From assembly GCA_013339765.2 (NCBI GenBank), contig CM023449.1, forward strand, positions 34,361,702-34,425,701: DNA of 64,000 bases, written 5' to 3'. Shown piece after piece: positions 25,101 through 31,349 of this stretch. The position numbers and the translations under genes were made by a program. Every line of letters starts with the position of its first letter. Within the stretch, counting starts at the first letter, position 1. Under the pieces are notes generated by a model, which was given only the letters and a program-made list of their open reading frames with translations, had not been told where the DNA came from and searched no databases. The stretch is from Haemaphysalis longicornis. Its lineage: Eukaryota > Arthropoda > Arachnida > Ixodida > Ixodidae.

Positions 25101-28100
25101 TTCCGCGGCCACTTTTTTTTTCAATTACTTTAGTGAAAACTAATCCAACCAGCCTTTATAATTAAAGAACGCGGGGACTGCTGGTTAAATATTACATATG
25201 ATAAGCCTGAAATGTACATGCAATTTTCCTTGGGCTAAATAATGGGGCCATGTATGACCAGTGCCAACGGTTCCTGGAGTTTCCAGCGGTTCTGCTTGAT
25301 AAACCTCTTTTTCAAGCATCTTCCTAAGTTTTGGCCGCATGGCTGAATCGAGGAACAAGCGGGTATTTTTTCAAAGCGTCTGTTTGGGTGCGCGAAGGCG
25401 CGACTCTCTTCGGGTGCATGACACCACGTGATAATGTGACCGCGGTGCTTCTTACTTAAAATGTCACGTAAATTAGTTTAATATCGATGACATGAACGCG
25501 ACCCATCTTTAAGTAACCTTCCTTAAACCCAACCTGTTCTCTCGGAATCTACGTTACGCCTAGCAAAACTCCTTCCGGGGGGTCTTGGTTCTGGACTTCT
25601 GTAAATTTTATCTGCACTCACTCCCACTGGAACGCGAAATCATCGAGTCCCATTTTAAAGAGCATAATCCTCACTGTGGGAAAATTAACGTGGAAGAAAA
25701 GGTGTCCCGGCAATATTGGCGAACATATTGGACCCGTCAGTGTGCACTTTGTGAAACGCCTTGTTCCTTTATTTTTGCACCTTTTCTTGACTACGTATTT
25801 CAAACAGAACTAGTTATATCTTTCATTTTCTCACAGCTCAATGGGAAAAATACACTTGGAGAAAACATAGCTGACAATGGCGCCCTCCGAACTGCGTTCA
25901 GGGTAAGACCTTCCCTCCTTCAGTGCGGATTTTGGCGCTATGACGTCGTTGGCCATTTTGTAGAGAAAACATCAGCTTGCGTCATTTTTTAACTAATGCA
26001 GGACGCCGCAAAAAGCTCAGTCTGCCCCACCGAGTGAAGGCACTCACAATGTGCCAGTCTCAATATTCAATAAGAATGGCGACCGTGGAGTTTTTAAAGA
26101 CTGCCCTTTTTCAAGGAACGCCAGAGCATACGGAAGGCGAACGCTTTTCTATATGCAAGTCCGACTCCATAAAAATATCAAGTATTCAAAAAATTCAAGT
26201 TATCGAATAACCATTGGCGGATGCTTGTGAATTCCTAAGCATCGCATCTCTCTGCTTCGCGCACTTGATGATGCGATGTATGCGTCCGCTTTGTTCCGAC
26301 TTCGAAAGCCCGCACTTCAGCGTCTCTCGCGTGCCTCTATCAAGACACATCTGTGCACTACGCTAAACATGCTTCGCATTCCTCCCGTCTTAGTCATCTC
26401 ATTTCTTGTTTTAGCGGTCGCTGCTTTCGATGCTCGAATATCTCGGCTTTCCCGCCATCATTTAAATCCCTTCTCTTTGCCGTCCCCTCGCTACGCACTC
26501 CATCTTACAACGTGCACAAGCTGTGACGGAAGGCGCTGTGCGAAGGGCGCGTCCGCCACCTCCACAACTTGACTTCCACCTAGCCATGGGGTCGGCAGCG
26601 ATGCGAACGCAGCGCCACCACATCCAGTGCCACCGCTGGCTGAACTGACGTCACCTCTTTTCGCAAGCGCTCTTACGTTTCCTACCCTTCTGTCGCTCTG
26701 TACCCGCGGATCGAAAGCACAAATATTTGCCGACGTGCCCCACCTGTTCCCACACAACAAAACTAACTGCATGTATAAAATGAATAAAATGAAGCATCAG
26801 GCGTGGTTGACATGAAACGGCAAAAAGCAACTGCCACGAAACAAAAGTTCCATTTTCATTGAAACCTATATTCGCGTGCGGTTTGTTCTACAGGCGTATA
26901 AAAACAGTATAAAAGAAGGGAAGGACACCCGATTGAAAGGACTGGAGGAGCTGTCGGGAGACAAGCTCTTTTTTATATCCATCGCTATGGTGAGTATCCT
27001 CCATCACATATCCAAACAATCAAAAACTGATTAAATTCGCAGCTCACATAAGGTGTGGTTGTAAATCACGTGACGCGAATCTCTAATTAAACGTTGTTGA
27101 ATTAGAAACTAATAATGATTTCTGCACGTTTCAAACCGTTTCCCTGCGCGCAGTGTTTCCGCGCGTTGTTAGGATAATTTTAACGTAATTTCATTGATTG
27201 ATTGCGGGACTTAACGGGCCAATGCTTCACAGGCGATGAGGCGAGCCGTAGTGAAGGTCTCAGGGTTAATTTTGACCACTTGGGCCGAAATCTTAATCAC
27301 ACAGGCATTTTGGCTTTTCGCCTCCATCAGAAAAGTGGCCTCTGCGGCCAGGAATCGAACCCGCATCTTCATGCAATTGTTTTTCTTTTTAACGTGTGTC
27401 TCACGAAGCTAGGGTGAATAAAACTTGCCGATCTGCTATCTTTGCCTGTAGATACGGTGCTATTTAATGCGTCCGGAATATAAAAAGTCACAAATCCAGT
27501 ACGACCCCCACGTCCCCGACGAGTACAGGTAAGATGTAGGTTACGTTACTTTTTGAGGTAAAAAGGAAATGTGGAAATGTAGGAGGTATTTTGTATCTAA
27601 AGCCAGCTTGTCAAAATATTATTAGCCATACAGATTTTCCTAATAAGCTAAAAAATTGTCACGTGAAGGTACCTCTTTCGCACGAAAACTTCAATAAATG
27701 CAAAAACTTCGTCCAGCGCAAACACTTTCATGGAGTCCTTTTTTTCACCTAGCGGAAGATTAAGCTCAAGCTGCATACAAATTGGAGGCGACTACTAGCG
27801 TACGCCGTGAGAACAAAATTGTCATGAAATAACACAAGTTTTTTAATGGCGGAAAAGAACACCCCCCACCTCTACGTTTACCCATTTTTGGTACTGCTCC
27901 ACACTTTGACTCAAGATATCAGATCTCATTCAGGACTACAAGTTTGAGCAGCTGTTGTGGGCATGTTTTCAGGACAATTGTTTTGGATGAAAAAATAAAA
28001 TTCGGCGCCAAAGTTTGAAATAAAGTAATTTTGTTCGTTTGTTGCGTCCGGTCGCCGAAGTGATTTATTGTATTTACGCAAAAGTCGGCAGTTATTGCTT

Positions 28101-28346
28101 TTTCGAGAAAGCACTGCCCACTTGTTGTTCCTTTGACTGAATATTTGGCGGAATTGTCAAATTACATACCCAGAAAAGTGATTCTCCCTTCGTTGTTCGA
28201 GCCGCTGTTACACTCTGTCATTTCTGTGTTATTTTTTCAGGGCCAATATACCGTTGAGGAACCTGGCTGAGTTCTCAAAAGTGTTTAAGTGCCCAGCCCA
28301 TTCCAGAATGAATCCGGATCGCACCAAAACATGCGTTTTATGGTGA
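1123..28346 (+). CDS. Gene A: M13 (neprilysin-like) zinc metallopeptidase, 3' part, eight exons
   Basis: Joined exons: 1123-1181, 1542-1593, 4800-4867, 8102-8232, 25837-25902, 26894-26989, 27452-27528, 28241-28346. They sum to 655 bases, with every phase matching, and give 217 residues plus stop. The order of motifs is that of the M13 catalytic domain: VNAFYY, VFPAGVLQ, HEITHGFDD, GENIADNGA, DPHVPDEYR, CVLW. M13 peptidases are zinc ectoenzymes or secreted enzymes that cleave small peptides. The length fits: human neprilysin has roughly 210 residues after this point. Both zinc histidines and the catalytic glutamate (HEITH), the third ligand glutamate and its aspartate (ENIAD), and the late His and Arg (DPH, YR) are all visible, so this end looks catalytically intact. 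The 5' exons lie left of the window. The gene sits 9.5 kb upstream of a second M13 gene on the same strand. Confidence 0.9.
1542..1593 (+). CDS. Gene A exon: FPAGVLQ motif
   Basis: A 52-bp exon between acceptor ttccag and donor gtaagc. It encodes (V)FPAGVLQGVMYQYGLP plus two bases of an Arg codon. VFPAG(I/V)LQ is a strongly conserved M13 segment just ahead of the zinc site. Phase 1 in and phase 2 out match both neighbours. Confidence 0.85.
1594..2769. other. Intron sequence, nothing recognised
   Basis: Non-coding as far as can be seen. CpG-rich stretches lie at about 1920-2130 and 2330-2680. No splice-supported or family-supported gene was found. Confidence 0.4.
2770..4030 (-). mobile_element. 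Penelope-like element, reverse-transcriptase part, decayed
   Basis: A minus-strand reading frame from about 4001 to 3108 contains segments typical of Penelope-like reverse transcriptases: ILPADKGNATVLL, then GLPKIHKPGVP with MRPIVDYTRSPLH, then THVRNYFDF and SFDVKSLFTSVP. After a frameshift near 3150 the frame continues with RYVDD (catalytic aspartates, near 2944-2960) and ends near LFLDV. The usual C-terminal GIY-YIG endonuclease is missing, and in-frame stops are present. It lies antisense inside an intron of gene A. Confidence 0.85.
4270..4430 (+). promoter_or_regulatory. Retroelement-like core promoter: TATA box, initiator, GCGCATGCGC
   Basis: TATAAA at 4356-4361 lies 30 bases before the A of an arthropod-type initiator TCAGTC (4384-4389). 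A GCGCATGCGC-type palindrome, like an NRF-1 site, lies just upstream (about 4304-4313). The same arrangement recurs at 8590-8680 in front of the I-like element. No gene clearly starts here. It is probably the 5' relic of a mobile element. Confidence 0.45.
4800..4867 (+). CDS. Gene A exon: zinc-binding HEITH motif
   Basis: A 68-bp exon after the acceptor gtgcag and before gtaaac. It encodes SINMGAIGSIAAHEITHGFD and then DT and one base of Gly. HEITH is the gluzincin HExxH motif: two zinc-ligand histidines and the general-base glutamate. The family usually has Gly just before the motif (GHEITH), while this protein has Ala. The following GFDD is also canonical. Confidence 0.92.
4868..7138. other. 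Intron, mostly unrecognised; inverted pair at 5770 and 6225
   Basis: No gene was recognised. About 43 bases at 5770-5812 (containing CCAGCGCGAACTTAAACAAA) return in opposite orientation at 6222-6266. Such inverted ends occur in Penelope-type remnants elsewhere in the window. Confidence 0.4.
7139..7738. mobile_element. Terminal-inverted-repeat element (MITE-like), 0.6 kb
   Basis: Starts with AAGGAGTACTGACACGAAAT and ends with its inverse, TTTCGTGTCAGTACTCCTT. No transposase is encoded. The same termini bound the element at 62562-63337. A 16-base motif, TCAAAATAGGCAC(C/T)TA, occurs just left of the element and again some 15 bases right of it, possibly an imperfect target duplication. Confidence 0.7.
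8102..8232 (+). CDS. Gene A exon: after the zinc site
   Basis: A 131-bp exon between tggcag and gtacag. Joined to the previous exon it reads DDTGSQYDAKGRLREWW and continues to QCFVEQYGSIYDEEAGMQ. The D-x-x-G-x-x-x-x-W-W pattern and the QCF-x-x-QY segment are typical of M13 proteins between HEITH and GENIAD. A different, chance frame is also open here. The M13 frame is the one whose phases join the neighbouring exons. Confidence 0.88.
8590..8932 (+). promoter_or_regulatory. Promoter and leader of the I-like retrotransposon
   Basis: TATA at 8647-8650 is 28 bases before the A (8675) of an initiator TCAGTC. A GCGCATGCGC palindrome lies just upstream at about 8593-8602. The leader to the first ATG of ORF1 (8933) would be about 258 bases. 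The upstream limit of the element is not certain. A short palindrome near 8370 may belong to it. Confidence 0.45.
8933..10627 (+). CDS. ORF1, gag-like nucleic-acid-binding protein of the I-like element
   Basis: 564 residues from ATG at 8933 (an upstream GTG is in frame but not a plausible start). The N-terminal 150 residues are rich in Pro, Ser and Thr. A central folded region leads to three Cys-rich knuckles encoded at about 9841-10000: CYNCHNIGHMSRHC, CRNCGKMHPDTTDC and CVVCDELGHIALNPTC. A coiled-coil-like stretch (AQLNALRAENQQLKAEIMEL) is followed by another Pro-rich tail. The protein would bind the element RNA. Its TGA overlaps the ATG of ORF2 as ATGA. Confidence 0.88.
   Translation: MSAPPALLRPPVLDLQTASLLPPASTTPVITTLPPLTAATPPPAIDVPAPPTVPRSSTPPSSSSTTNGTAPHSDPTAACEDVYMQDDVQHPPSVPSSVDAPLNYPETHSQLGPLNDRASWTRPTSSTSRTVNKTDRVSRPRSLLVLRPLAKISVNEIPKHTLAHLIGTTAPNPYLAELASHRYDTLGNCLYITVYDDSHTQRLLSATQLHFLQSGSSVTIPIEIKLSPYRPNTSRGVIEVEPNETNEEILKWIRCEQAKIIACHRLGHSNRAVLTFDSPNLPKVVKYYMAIIKVSPYQPRRMVCYNCHNIGHMSRHCPSPTVCRNCGKMHPDTTDCGPTIYCVVCDELGHIALNPTCPGRVPTPPNKPPAKDRANGISWADLVQQKDISFPRLPTTQTITNEPKSNSQSKDSDNNMAHILAQLNALRAENQQLKAEIMELKRAQQPRLPPTSQPPPCQPPSSQPSTSTTPSSTRRTRSPSTKRTPTSKSRLDPQLTQVLQTIRTDIHQERLARQEDCKNTHSYIDTQVNQLRTLLQQVITRLPPIDPTKEPPRKIPPPRPQIVS
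10624..12759 (+). CDS. ORF2 of the I-like element: endonuclease and reverse transcriptase (interrupted)
   Basis: 711 codons before a premature TAG. The N-terminal APE-type endonuclease shows QWNCRS, LQETHG, CGDFNAPHPQWG and SDHFPLL. The reverse transcriptase shows LRPISLTPVFCKLIERL, TGFRPNLST, VDLRKAFDRVN, GVPQGSILSPILFNLA and the catalytic YADD. Reading is lost near 12720-12759. A downstream match to the family (PEKTEF-type region) lies in another frame and then returns to the original frame near 12770, consistent with two compensating one-base changes. Confidence 0.9.
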   Translation: MTAPVTALQWNCRSFQHQRTTLLMKVKQSQPSFILLQETHGTPSIPGYVAHTNPSITQLTRGRSKVKSTLTPGYAAVLVQSHFATSPVILPEFSSCNHEVIAVLTRLPSGRKIILVSAYYKPIDSSSRSSEFAWIPALVTRHPNIPILICGDFNAPHPQWGYSRPSARGSSLADTMDLHNFILINEPFQKTRIGLHKAQEDTTPDLTWATPNLIKSWSPYSTTWGSDHFPLLITFRGKKTRTKQTLSRLDWDTFREYIDQKDPPASFDDFANLIRTSTQAATEEIECSSDTPALDAHLTNLWKKVHYLTQLYRSTGKRHTILVRIRRQYKLITSYQRCLSNKHWNDLCATLGHGKGLRALWKIHQSLGPKKKQRLPLFATLTLTKDPVSVEHDIIMAFFPHAQLHPPPPLPHIPISSPQDDLDLPFTFNELYTAIHQGKPKSAPGHDGVTWKHLRNLPKPALVALLGHVNRCWENGEVTEHLKLTLIFPIPKPKKPGTGPTDLTNLRPISLTPVFCKLIERLINNRITHYLEYVKPYFHPAQTGFRPNLSTHDSLWLLRRVINRSHHNHSPPDLILAVDLRKAFDRVNQSAILEELAHAYPSTRAQIWIRNFLNARPIRLQGSHPGWTPRTYYLDRGVPQGSILSPILFNLAMVRVARNLERDSAARFTIYADDVTIWTESADFSCYEDMQTELQAAANSLECSWPLLVWN
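12760..14283 (+). pseudogene. ORF2 continuation: RNase H and Cys-rich C-terminus
   Basis: Same frame as ORF2 and open to the stop at 14281-14283. The thumb region (RLLGIPIGHKN) comes first. RNase H follows, with IYTDAS, the glutamate segment ILEAELHAI, ILTDSFEAL and WSPGHEGSSPGNQAAH. A CPFC and HLIWHC cluster lies near the end (about 14080-14150). It is classed as a broken part of ORF2 because it is separated by the TAG at 12757-12759. Confidence 0.85.
14625..15545 (+). repeat. LTR-like repeat of a Gypsy element, with an internal insertion
   Basis: Segments at about 14625-14697 and 15262-15430 match, in order and orientation, the single block at 53060-53330. The roughly 560 bases between them here are absent from the other copy and look like a later insertion. 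Its left edge carries a short palindrome (AGTGCAAAGCACTT). The position just before a Gypsy integrase remnant suggests an LTR or leader. Confidence 0.5.
15560..16470 (+). pseudogene. Ty3/Gypsy integrase remnant
   Basis: Translating across several frames gives KFFINQVVL-x-HGAP, FTAELMQEILRRSNTDH, an AYHPQTNG-like core with decayed bases, HKTWDEVLPYVTFAYNTATQ and LIPFELVY. The remnant continues through MLDAMLPHV and ends with VRLKPYYS near 16465. These are the late integrase core and C-terminal region of Gypsy pol. Multiple stops and shifts show it is dead. Protease, reverse transcriptase and RNase H are absent. Confidence 0.82.
16953..17507 (+). repeat. 15-bp minisatellite, about 37 degenerate units
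   Basis: The unit is close to TGCGACAAAAGGGCA, with frequent variants such as TGCGAAAAAAGAGCA and occasional 14- or 16-base units. Because 15 is a multiple of three, several frames stay open for over 400 bases on both strands. These are not genes. Confidence 0.88.
17508..18300. other. Intron, nothing recognised
   Basis: No gene, clear repeat or family match seen. A short direct repeat, ATGGGCAACTATATA, occurs twice at 17525-17570. Confidence 0.4.
18300..19296 (-). mobile_element. Possible second LTR element border, minus strand
   Basis: On the minus strand, GGGGGTGGAGTA followed by TGTTGCAG (near 18550) resembles the purine tract plus LTR start of the neighbouring BEL/Pao-like element. AATAAA follows within about 100 bases. 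An ORF covering 18628-20187 runs across this and the next element and has no recognisable domain. It is probably read-through. Confidence 0.3.
19297..21313 (-). mobile_element. Non-autonomous BEL/Pao-like LTR element, about 2 kb
   Basis: About 150 bases at 19297-19447 recur directly at 21163-21313. On the minus strand each copy starts TGTTAA, with AATAAAG just inside. Next to the right copy lies TGGTGCCGAAACCTGGGA (about 21145-21162), a primer-binding site of the kind seen in BEL/Pao elements. Next to the left copy is a G-rich tract, GGCGGCGGGAG. The interior encodes only a gag-like N-terminus; protease, reverse transcriptase and integrase are absent. No target duplication was seen. Confidence 0.55.
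20355..20957 (-). CDS. Gag-like N-terminus of the BEL/Pao-like element
   Basis: 200 codons. The start (RRDVLRATVSGTMTVLDSLL) and a following helical part with LHKLDAQVQGNLKDEEFDAD and YNERICALRTRV resemble the coiled N-terminal domain of Pao-type gag proteins. The rest is Pro/Glu-rich and unrecognised. A neighbouring frame (19559-20407) continues with imperfect repeats of about 25 residues around the pattern (V/A)(D/A)-A-x-(L/M)VS-x-(M/T)S. Confidence 0.5.
   Translation of the reverse strand: MNALSIRRDVLRATVSGTMTVLDSLLRTQAATALDRENVLDLILHDQVSLHKLDAQVQGNLKDEEFDADVLEAIDYNERICALRTRVRFSASHDSSASPVLKPQAALFTTRIATSTMCSLPEEARRTMVPGDVPPVWEMTGAAVEEQGMDDGGTAAFQDAKQDPEGLSKGERLQRPSNPGVAVIAVVEKISGTLPRPRRR
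21447..21640 (+). mobile_element. tRNA-derived SINE
   Basis: The head carries an RNA polymerase III A box (TAGCGCAGTCGGTAGAGCG) and a B box (GGGCTCGAATCC) in tRNA-like spacing. A tRNA-unrelated body follows, then an A-rich end near 21630. A functional tRNA is unlikely because the anticodon arm does not fold. Confidence 0.6.
21641..23167. other. Intron, unrecognised; GC-rich block at 22540-22980
   Basis: No gene supported. 22540-22980 is rich in CpG and contains repeated CACGGGxxGTCG-like words. It could be a transposable-element leader, but nothing identifies it. Confidence 0.35.
23168..23560 (-). pseudogene. Helitron/Pif1-like helicase fragment
   Basis: A minus-strand frame reads LAGEVKTFNAFVATKQGEEE, then LPMKILIVQNNPYITTTNID and VVDGLVNGAVESL. 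The N-I-D-x-x-x-GLVNGA stretch is the conserved segment near the C-terminus of Pif1-type helicases, including Helitron-encoded ones. Only about 100 residues remain. Helitron ends were not identified. Confidence 0.55.
23735..24695 (-). pseudogene. 5'-truncated non-LTR retrotransposon, RNase H and C-terminus
   Basis: Minus-strand frames contain HYTEIAAFHGKSTWQHISS, the RNase H end WVPGHCGILGNEIIDQSA, and a later THSHLLTG with CGRYGEGLSIVHVLITC, a zinc-binding-like cluster. The 3' end carries a CCA repeat tail (about 23735-23752 on the + strand as GGT repeats). Reading frames are broken. The reverse transcriptase is missing. Confidence 0.75.
24890..25836. other. Intron, nothing recognised
   Basis: No gene or repeat family identified ahead of the gene A exon at 25837. 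Confidence 0.4.
25837..25902 (+). CDS. Gene A exon: third zinc ligand, GENIADNGA
   Basis: A 66-bp, phase 0-0 exon after ctcacag and before gtaaga. It encodes LNGKNTLGENIADNGALR followed by TAFR. The Glu of ENIAD is the third zinc ligand of gluzincins, and the Asp hydrogen-bonds a zinc histidine. Most family members have GG where this one has GA. It follows a 17.6 kb intron filled with transposable elements. Confidence 0.92.
26894..26989 (+). CDS. Gene A exon: AYKNSIKEG to FFISIAM
   Basis: A 96-bp, phase 0-0 exon after ctacag and before gtgagt. It encodes AYKNSIKEGKDTRLKGLEEL and then SGDKLFFISIAM. The AYK start and the QLFF-like KLFF segment are where the family expects them. The family usually ends this stretch with FAQVWC. 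Here it is SIAM, then IRC in the next exon, a divergence in the scaffold near the active site. Confidence 0.87.
27190..27370 (-). mobile_element. SINE copy, Ruka-like, 5'-truncated
   Basis: On the minus strand this shows the same body as the copy at 52450: the GATTCCTGGC-like B-box region, a dinucleotide-rich middle, a TGGTCAAAATTAA-like core, the CGCCTGTGAAGC stretch and an (AATC)n tail (seen here as GATTGATTG near 27195). Located in an intron of gene A. Confidence 0.7.
27452..27528 (+). CDS. Gene A exon: RPEYKK to DPHVPDEY
   Basis: A 77-bp exon after ctgtag and before gtaaga. It encodes IRCYLMRPEYKKSQIQYDPH then VPDEY and two bases of Arg. RPE and DPH-x-P are conserved in M13. The His corresponds to the transition-state-stabilising histidine, and the following YR (completed in the next exon) to the C-terminal substrate arginine. 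Confidence 0.88.
28241..28346 (+). CDS. Gene A last exon, CVLW C-terminus and stop
   Basis: Begins after ttttcag. It encodes ANIPLRNLAEFSKVFKCPAH, then SRMNPDRTKTCVLW and TGA at 28344-28346. The AEFSKVF-x-CP pattern, the MNP triplet and a terminal C-x-x-W are hallmarks of the M13 C-terminus, so this is the true gene end. The penultimate cysteine pairs with an N-terminal cysteine in known structures. Confidence 0.92.
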
Positions 28347-28427
28347 CTTCGCTGAAAAAAGGAATGGGGATGGCTAGCGCTATCCTGTACGGAGTTTCAG
28401 CGTATGCCGCAATTGCTTTTTTTTGCG

Positions 28428-28433
28428 AATAAA
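28428..28433 (+). promoter_or_regulatory. Poly(A) signal of gene A
   Basis: AATAAA 82 bases after the stop codon of gene A, a plausible end for a short 3' untranslated region. No transcript data are available. Confidence 0.6.
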
Positions 28434-28449
28434 GTCAACATGATAAATC

Positions 28450-29300
28450 ATTACACTTTAAGTGAGAACAGAAGTATTTTTCCAGCAGTCAAGGACAGTA
28501 ACAGAAAACTGTTTTTACCCGGATTAAAAAAACAGCTTGAATACCTGTATGCACGGTGAGAACATCCAGAATAGTACCGGAAATACCTCTTAGCGTTGAG
28601 CGCATTCAAGGGAATCAACCATCTTTGCCAGTCTGCGAAAACACCCATAACCCGGCATGTCGCGGCGATATTGTGCTGCGATGAAAAAAAACAGACAAAT
28701 TGAGCGGTTCACACCTGCTAAAATTCTCTTTGCTGCATTTGTTTGGGAACTTTCGTGCAGTTCAAGGACACACCGTTCTGCTGCGAATAAAAATTTCTAG
28801 AATTGGCGACATCCGAGCTGTGCTGCCTTTGCTGAGAACAAGCGTGCCAATCCTTTCGAGTGCTTTTGCTACAACCCTTGAAGGCACTAAATGCTTGGGT
28901 GACGCAACTCAAGTGGGACCAAAATGTTATCGCTGTCTGGAAAGAATCGTCGGCTGTTCGATTTTATTTACACGAACTACGAATGCACAGCTGAGTGGTA
29001 GTTTGTGCAAGGGGAGAATGCTTGACGTGACACATTTGTGGGGAGAGTTTATTGCTCAATAATTTTAAACCACCATCAAGGACGCACTAGTAAAGGGTGT
29101 AAGGTGCAACTCGAAACTGAAGACTTCACTTCCAGGAGAAAATGCATTGACAATTATTACAGCACCCCGCGAAATTTAAGCTCAGCTGCCCATGTGTTTT
29201 GATTATGCGATATCTTGAGGGAAAGCATTTGAGGGGCAGTGTTTAATAGGAGTATTTGGTAAAGCACATCCTGCCATTGCGACACCCCCCGGTTTAGAAA
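28450..29300. other. Downstream of gene A, nothing recognised
   Basis: A 120-codon frame at 28700-29062 has no recognisable domain and no coding support. Otherwise ordinary intergenic sequence. Confidence 0.4.
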
Positions 29301-29310
29301 AAAAATGGCT

Positions 29311-29312
<2 letters not shown>

Positions 29313-29383
<71 letters not shown>

Positions 29384-29450
29384 ATACAAAGTAGAAGTAC
29401 GCTCTTCGGAGACTTTATTTACAACGTTTCGACCTGAGCCAGGTCTTCCG

Positions 29451-29507
<57 letters not shown>

Positions 29508-29510
29508 TGC
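29313..29510. repeat. Two (TA)n arrays flanking a Penelope-type fragment
   Basis: (TA)n at about 29313-29382 and again 29453-29505, separated by about 70 bases that hold half of a hammerhead-like motif. Confidence 0.85.
29426..29450 (-). ncRNA. Partial hammerhead-like motif
   Basis: On the minus strand a perfect stem GACCTG-gct-CAGGTC (29431-29445) is followed by GAAACGTT, the right half of a hammerhead core. The left half (CUGANGA) is lost where the (TA)n array begins. Confidence 0.35.
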
Positions 29511-30639
29511 TTCTACCTTCTTCGAAGTTTTCTTATATTTTTTATTTATTTTATTTTCAATACTGCCAGTCTCGGGCGAGACCATAGCAGGTGGGCGTTC
29601 ATACAATTTCAGCAGGAACAACAGCGATGGGCCTAACATTGGCCAACAAGCAAAAACAACAATAAACTGTACAATAAAAGGGTACCACACACTTTCACTT
29701 CACGTGCAGAACCGCTGAGTTGTGCAGCATCGTCAATGTTGAGGTTACCCTCAGGGAGCCCTTGCGGGGTGTTACATAAGGGGAAGGTAAAAACAATGGT
29801 ATAGACACAACACTGGTGTAGACACAAGAATACAGACAACAATACGGACATACAGACATGTAAACAATGTAAAGACATAGACATGCACTGTCTTTGCGCA
29901 CTGTAGACCAGCGAAGTTTAGTTACGAAAAGCATCAAATTCCCTCCACCCCGACATCCAGTTCACGCTTCAAAGCGAACGCGACAGCTCCCTTCCCCCCC
30001 TTCCCTCTTATTTGATGTCCAAGTGACGAGTAGAAGCAGGAGCTCTCCGCTCACAGGAAGACGACGCACACCGGTCGTCACCCTCAGTTTAGTTCGGCTC
30101 GACCGAAAGGCCTCAGGTGTGTCCTCCCTATTCCCAGAGCGGTGACTGTTTGTTTCCCGTATTATGCCCGCAAAGAGAGCAGAATCGCGTAATTTCGGAC
30201 CCAACAACAAGAAGAAGAAAAAGAGAACCACTCTAAAGGTTTATTTTTTCCGTGTCCGCCGCCGTAAGCAAAAGAGGGCGGCTAACTGCGAGAGGGCATC
30301 GACCGTCGGAGCCCTGGAACGTCGAAGCCGGTGCCCGGCGTGTCATGAGCAAGCGAGGCGCCAGACGGCTTATTCAGAAAAGAGGGGTGCAAATCGTCCA
30401 TAACCATCAACGGCGACGGGCTACCCGATCCCCGCCCCAAAGAGAGCGCCCGGAAGGCAGAAACGAAGTCGGCGGACAGAAGAAAGGACGCAGCGCCGTC
30501 GACGACCAATGCGGGACGGGATACCAGGAAGTTGACCTTGCCGGAACGGCCGTCCTCGAAAGGGGAACGAACTGGGGGAAGCAGCCCCTCCCATATATAT
30601 ATATAGCGAATCAGAAATGGGAAATGATGGGCTCGGTAA

Positions 30640-30797
30640 ATTAAGACAGAATAAGGGTTGGAAGTCAAGAAAACCTCGGAAAGCAAAGGGGGCAATGCGG
30701 TAGGTCATAGAAACAGATGAAAAATTTTTTGAATCAGAAAGAAAGTGGTGAAAAAAAAATGCCCGCGGGGTGGGATCCGAACCCCCGACCTCCAGAA
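30640..30797 (+). repeat. Half copy of the tRNA-like foldback element
   Basis: 30651-30760 matches the left arm at 35106-35203. It is followed by a tRNA-3'-half-like stretch in the opposite orientation to the one at 35204 (GTGGGATCCGAACCCCCGAC near 30769). (TA)n-rich sequence follows directly. Confidence 0.6.
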
Positions 30798-30799
30798 TA

Positions 30800-30922
30800 C
30801 CGTATAGATATATATATAATATAGATATATAATATCTATATAGATAATATATATATTATCTATATATATATATAATATAGATATATATATATCTATATAT
30901 ATATATATATGTATATATAAAT
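30800..30922. repeat. TA/TATAGA-rich array
   Basis: Alternating ATATAT and ATATAG/CTATAT blocks form a self-complementary low-complexity tract directly left of the long palindrome at 30961. Confidence 0.85.
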
Positions 30923-30960
30923 CTAGAGAAAGATAAACTCACAAAGGCGCGCAGAAATAG

Positions 30961-31182
30961 TATTAGTAAAGAGTCGGATACACAGCAAGAACAATAACAA
31001 ACAATGTTTACTTACGTAACGGCAACGGGACTTGCCTTGAGAGTAAAGTTACATGATTTTGCTGGGAGTTACACAGCAAAATCATGTAACTTTACTCTGA
31101 TGAGGCAAAGTCCCGTTGCCGGTTACGTAAGTAAACATTGTTTGTTATTGTTTCTTGCTGTGTATCCGACTCTTTACTAATA
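30961..31182. repeat. Near-perfect palindrome with about 104-109 base arms
   Basis: 30961-31064 returns in opposite orientation at 31074-31182, with only a few one- to three-base differences and a 9-base spacer. Each arm carries a hammerhead-like block. The pair is flanked by (TA)n on both sides. Confidence 0.88.
31091..31130 (+). ncRNA. Degenerate hammerhead-like motif in the palindrome
   Basis: Stem I TTTACT/AGTAAA, core CTGATGA (31097-31103), stem II GGCAA/TTGCC with a 7-base loop, and a GTA before stem I's second strand all fit a hammerhead. The GAAAC segment is replaced by GGTTAC, so activity is unlikely. Confidence 0.4.
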
Positions 31183-31184
31183 TA

Positions 31185-31187
<3 letters not shown>

Positions 31188-31262
<75 letters not shown>
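31188..31262. repeat. (TA)n followed by (GA)n
   Basis: About 35 bases of alternating TA run into about 35 bases of alternating GA. Confidence 0.88.
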
Positions 31263-31263
<1 letters not shown>

Positions 31264-31349
31264 TGGAAACAACAACTCACACAGAGCGCGATAAAAAAAG
31301 GTCAGTAGAGACCGAGACACACGAGAAGGACATTAAAAATAAAAATAAA

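Noticed and set aside
26276..26572. 98-codon ORF with a hydrophobic stretch, like a signal peptide
   Set aside because: Lies in an intron of gene A with no splice or promoter support and no recognisable domain.
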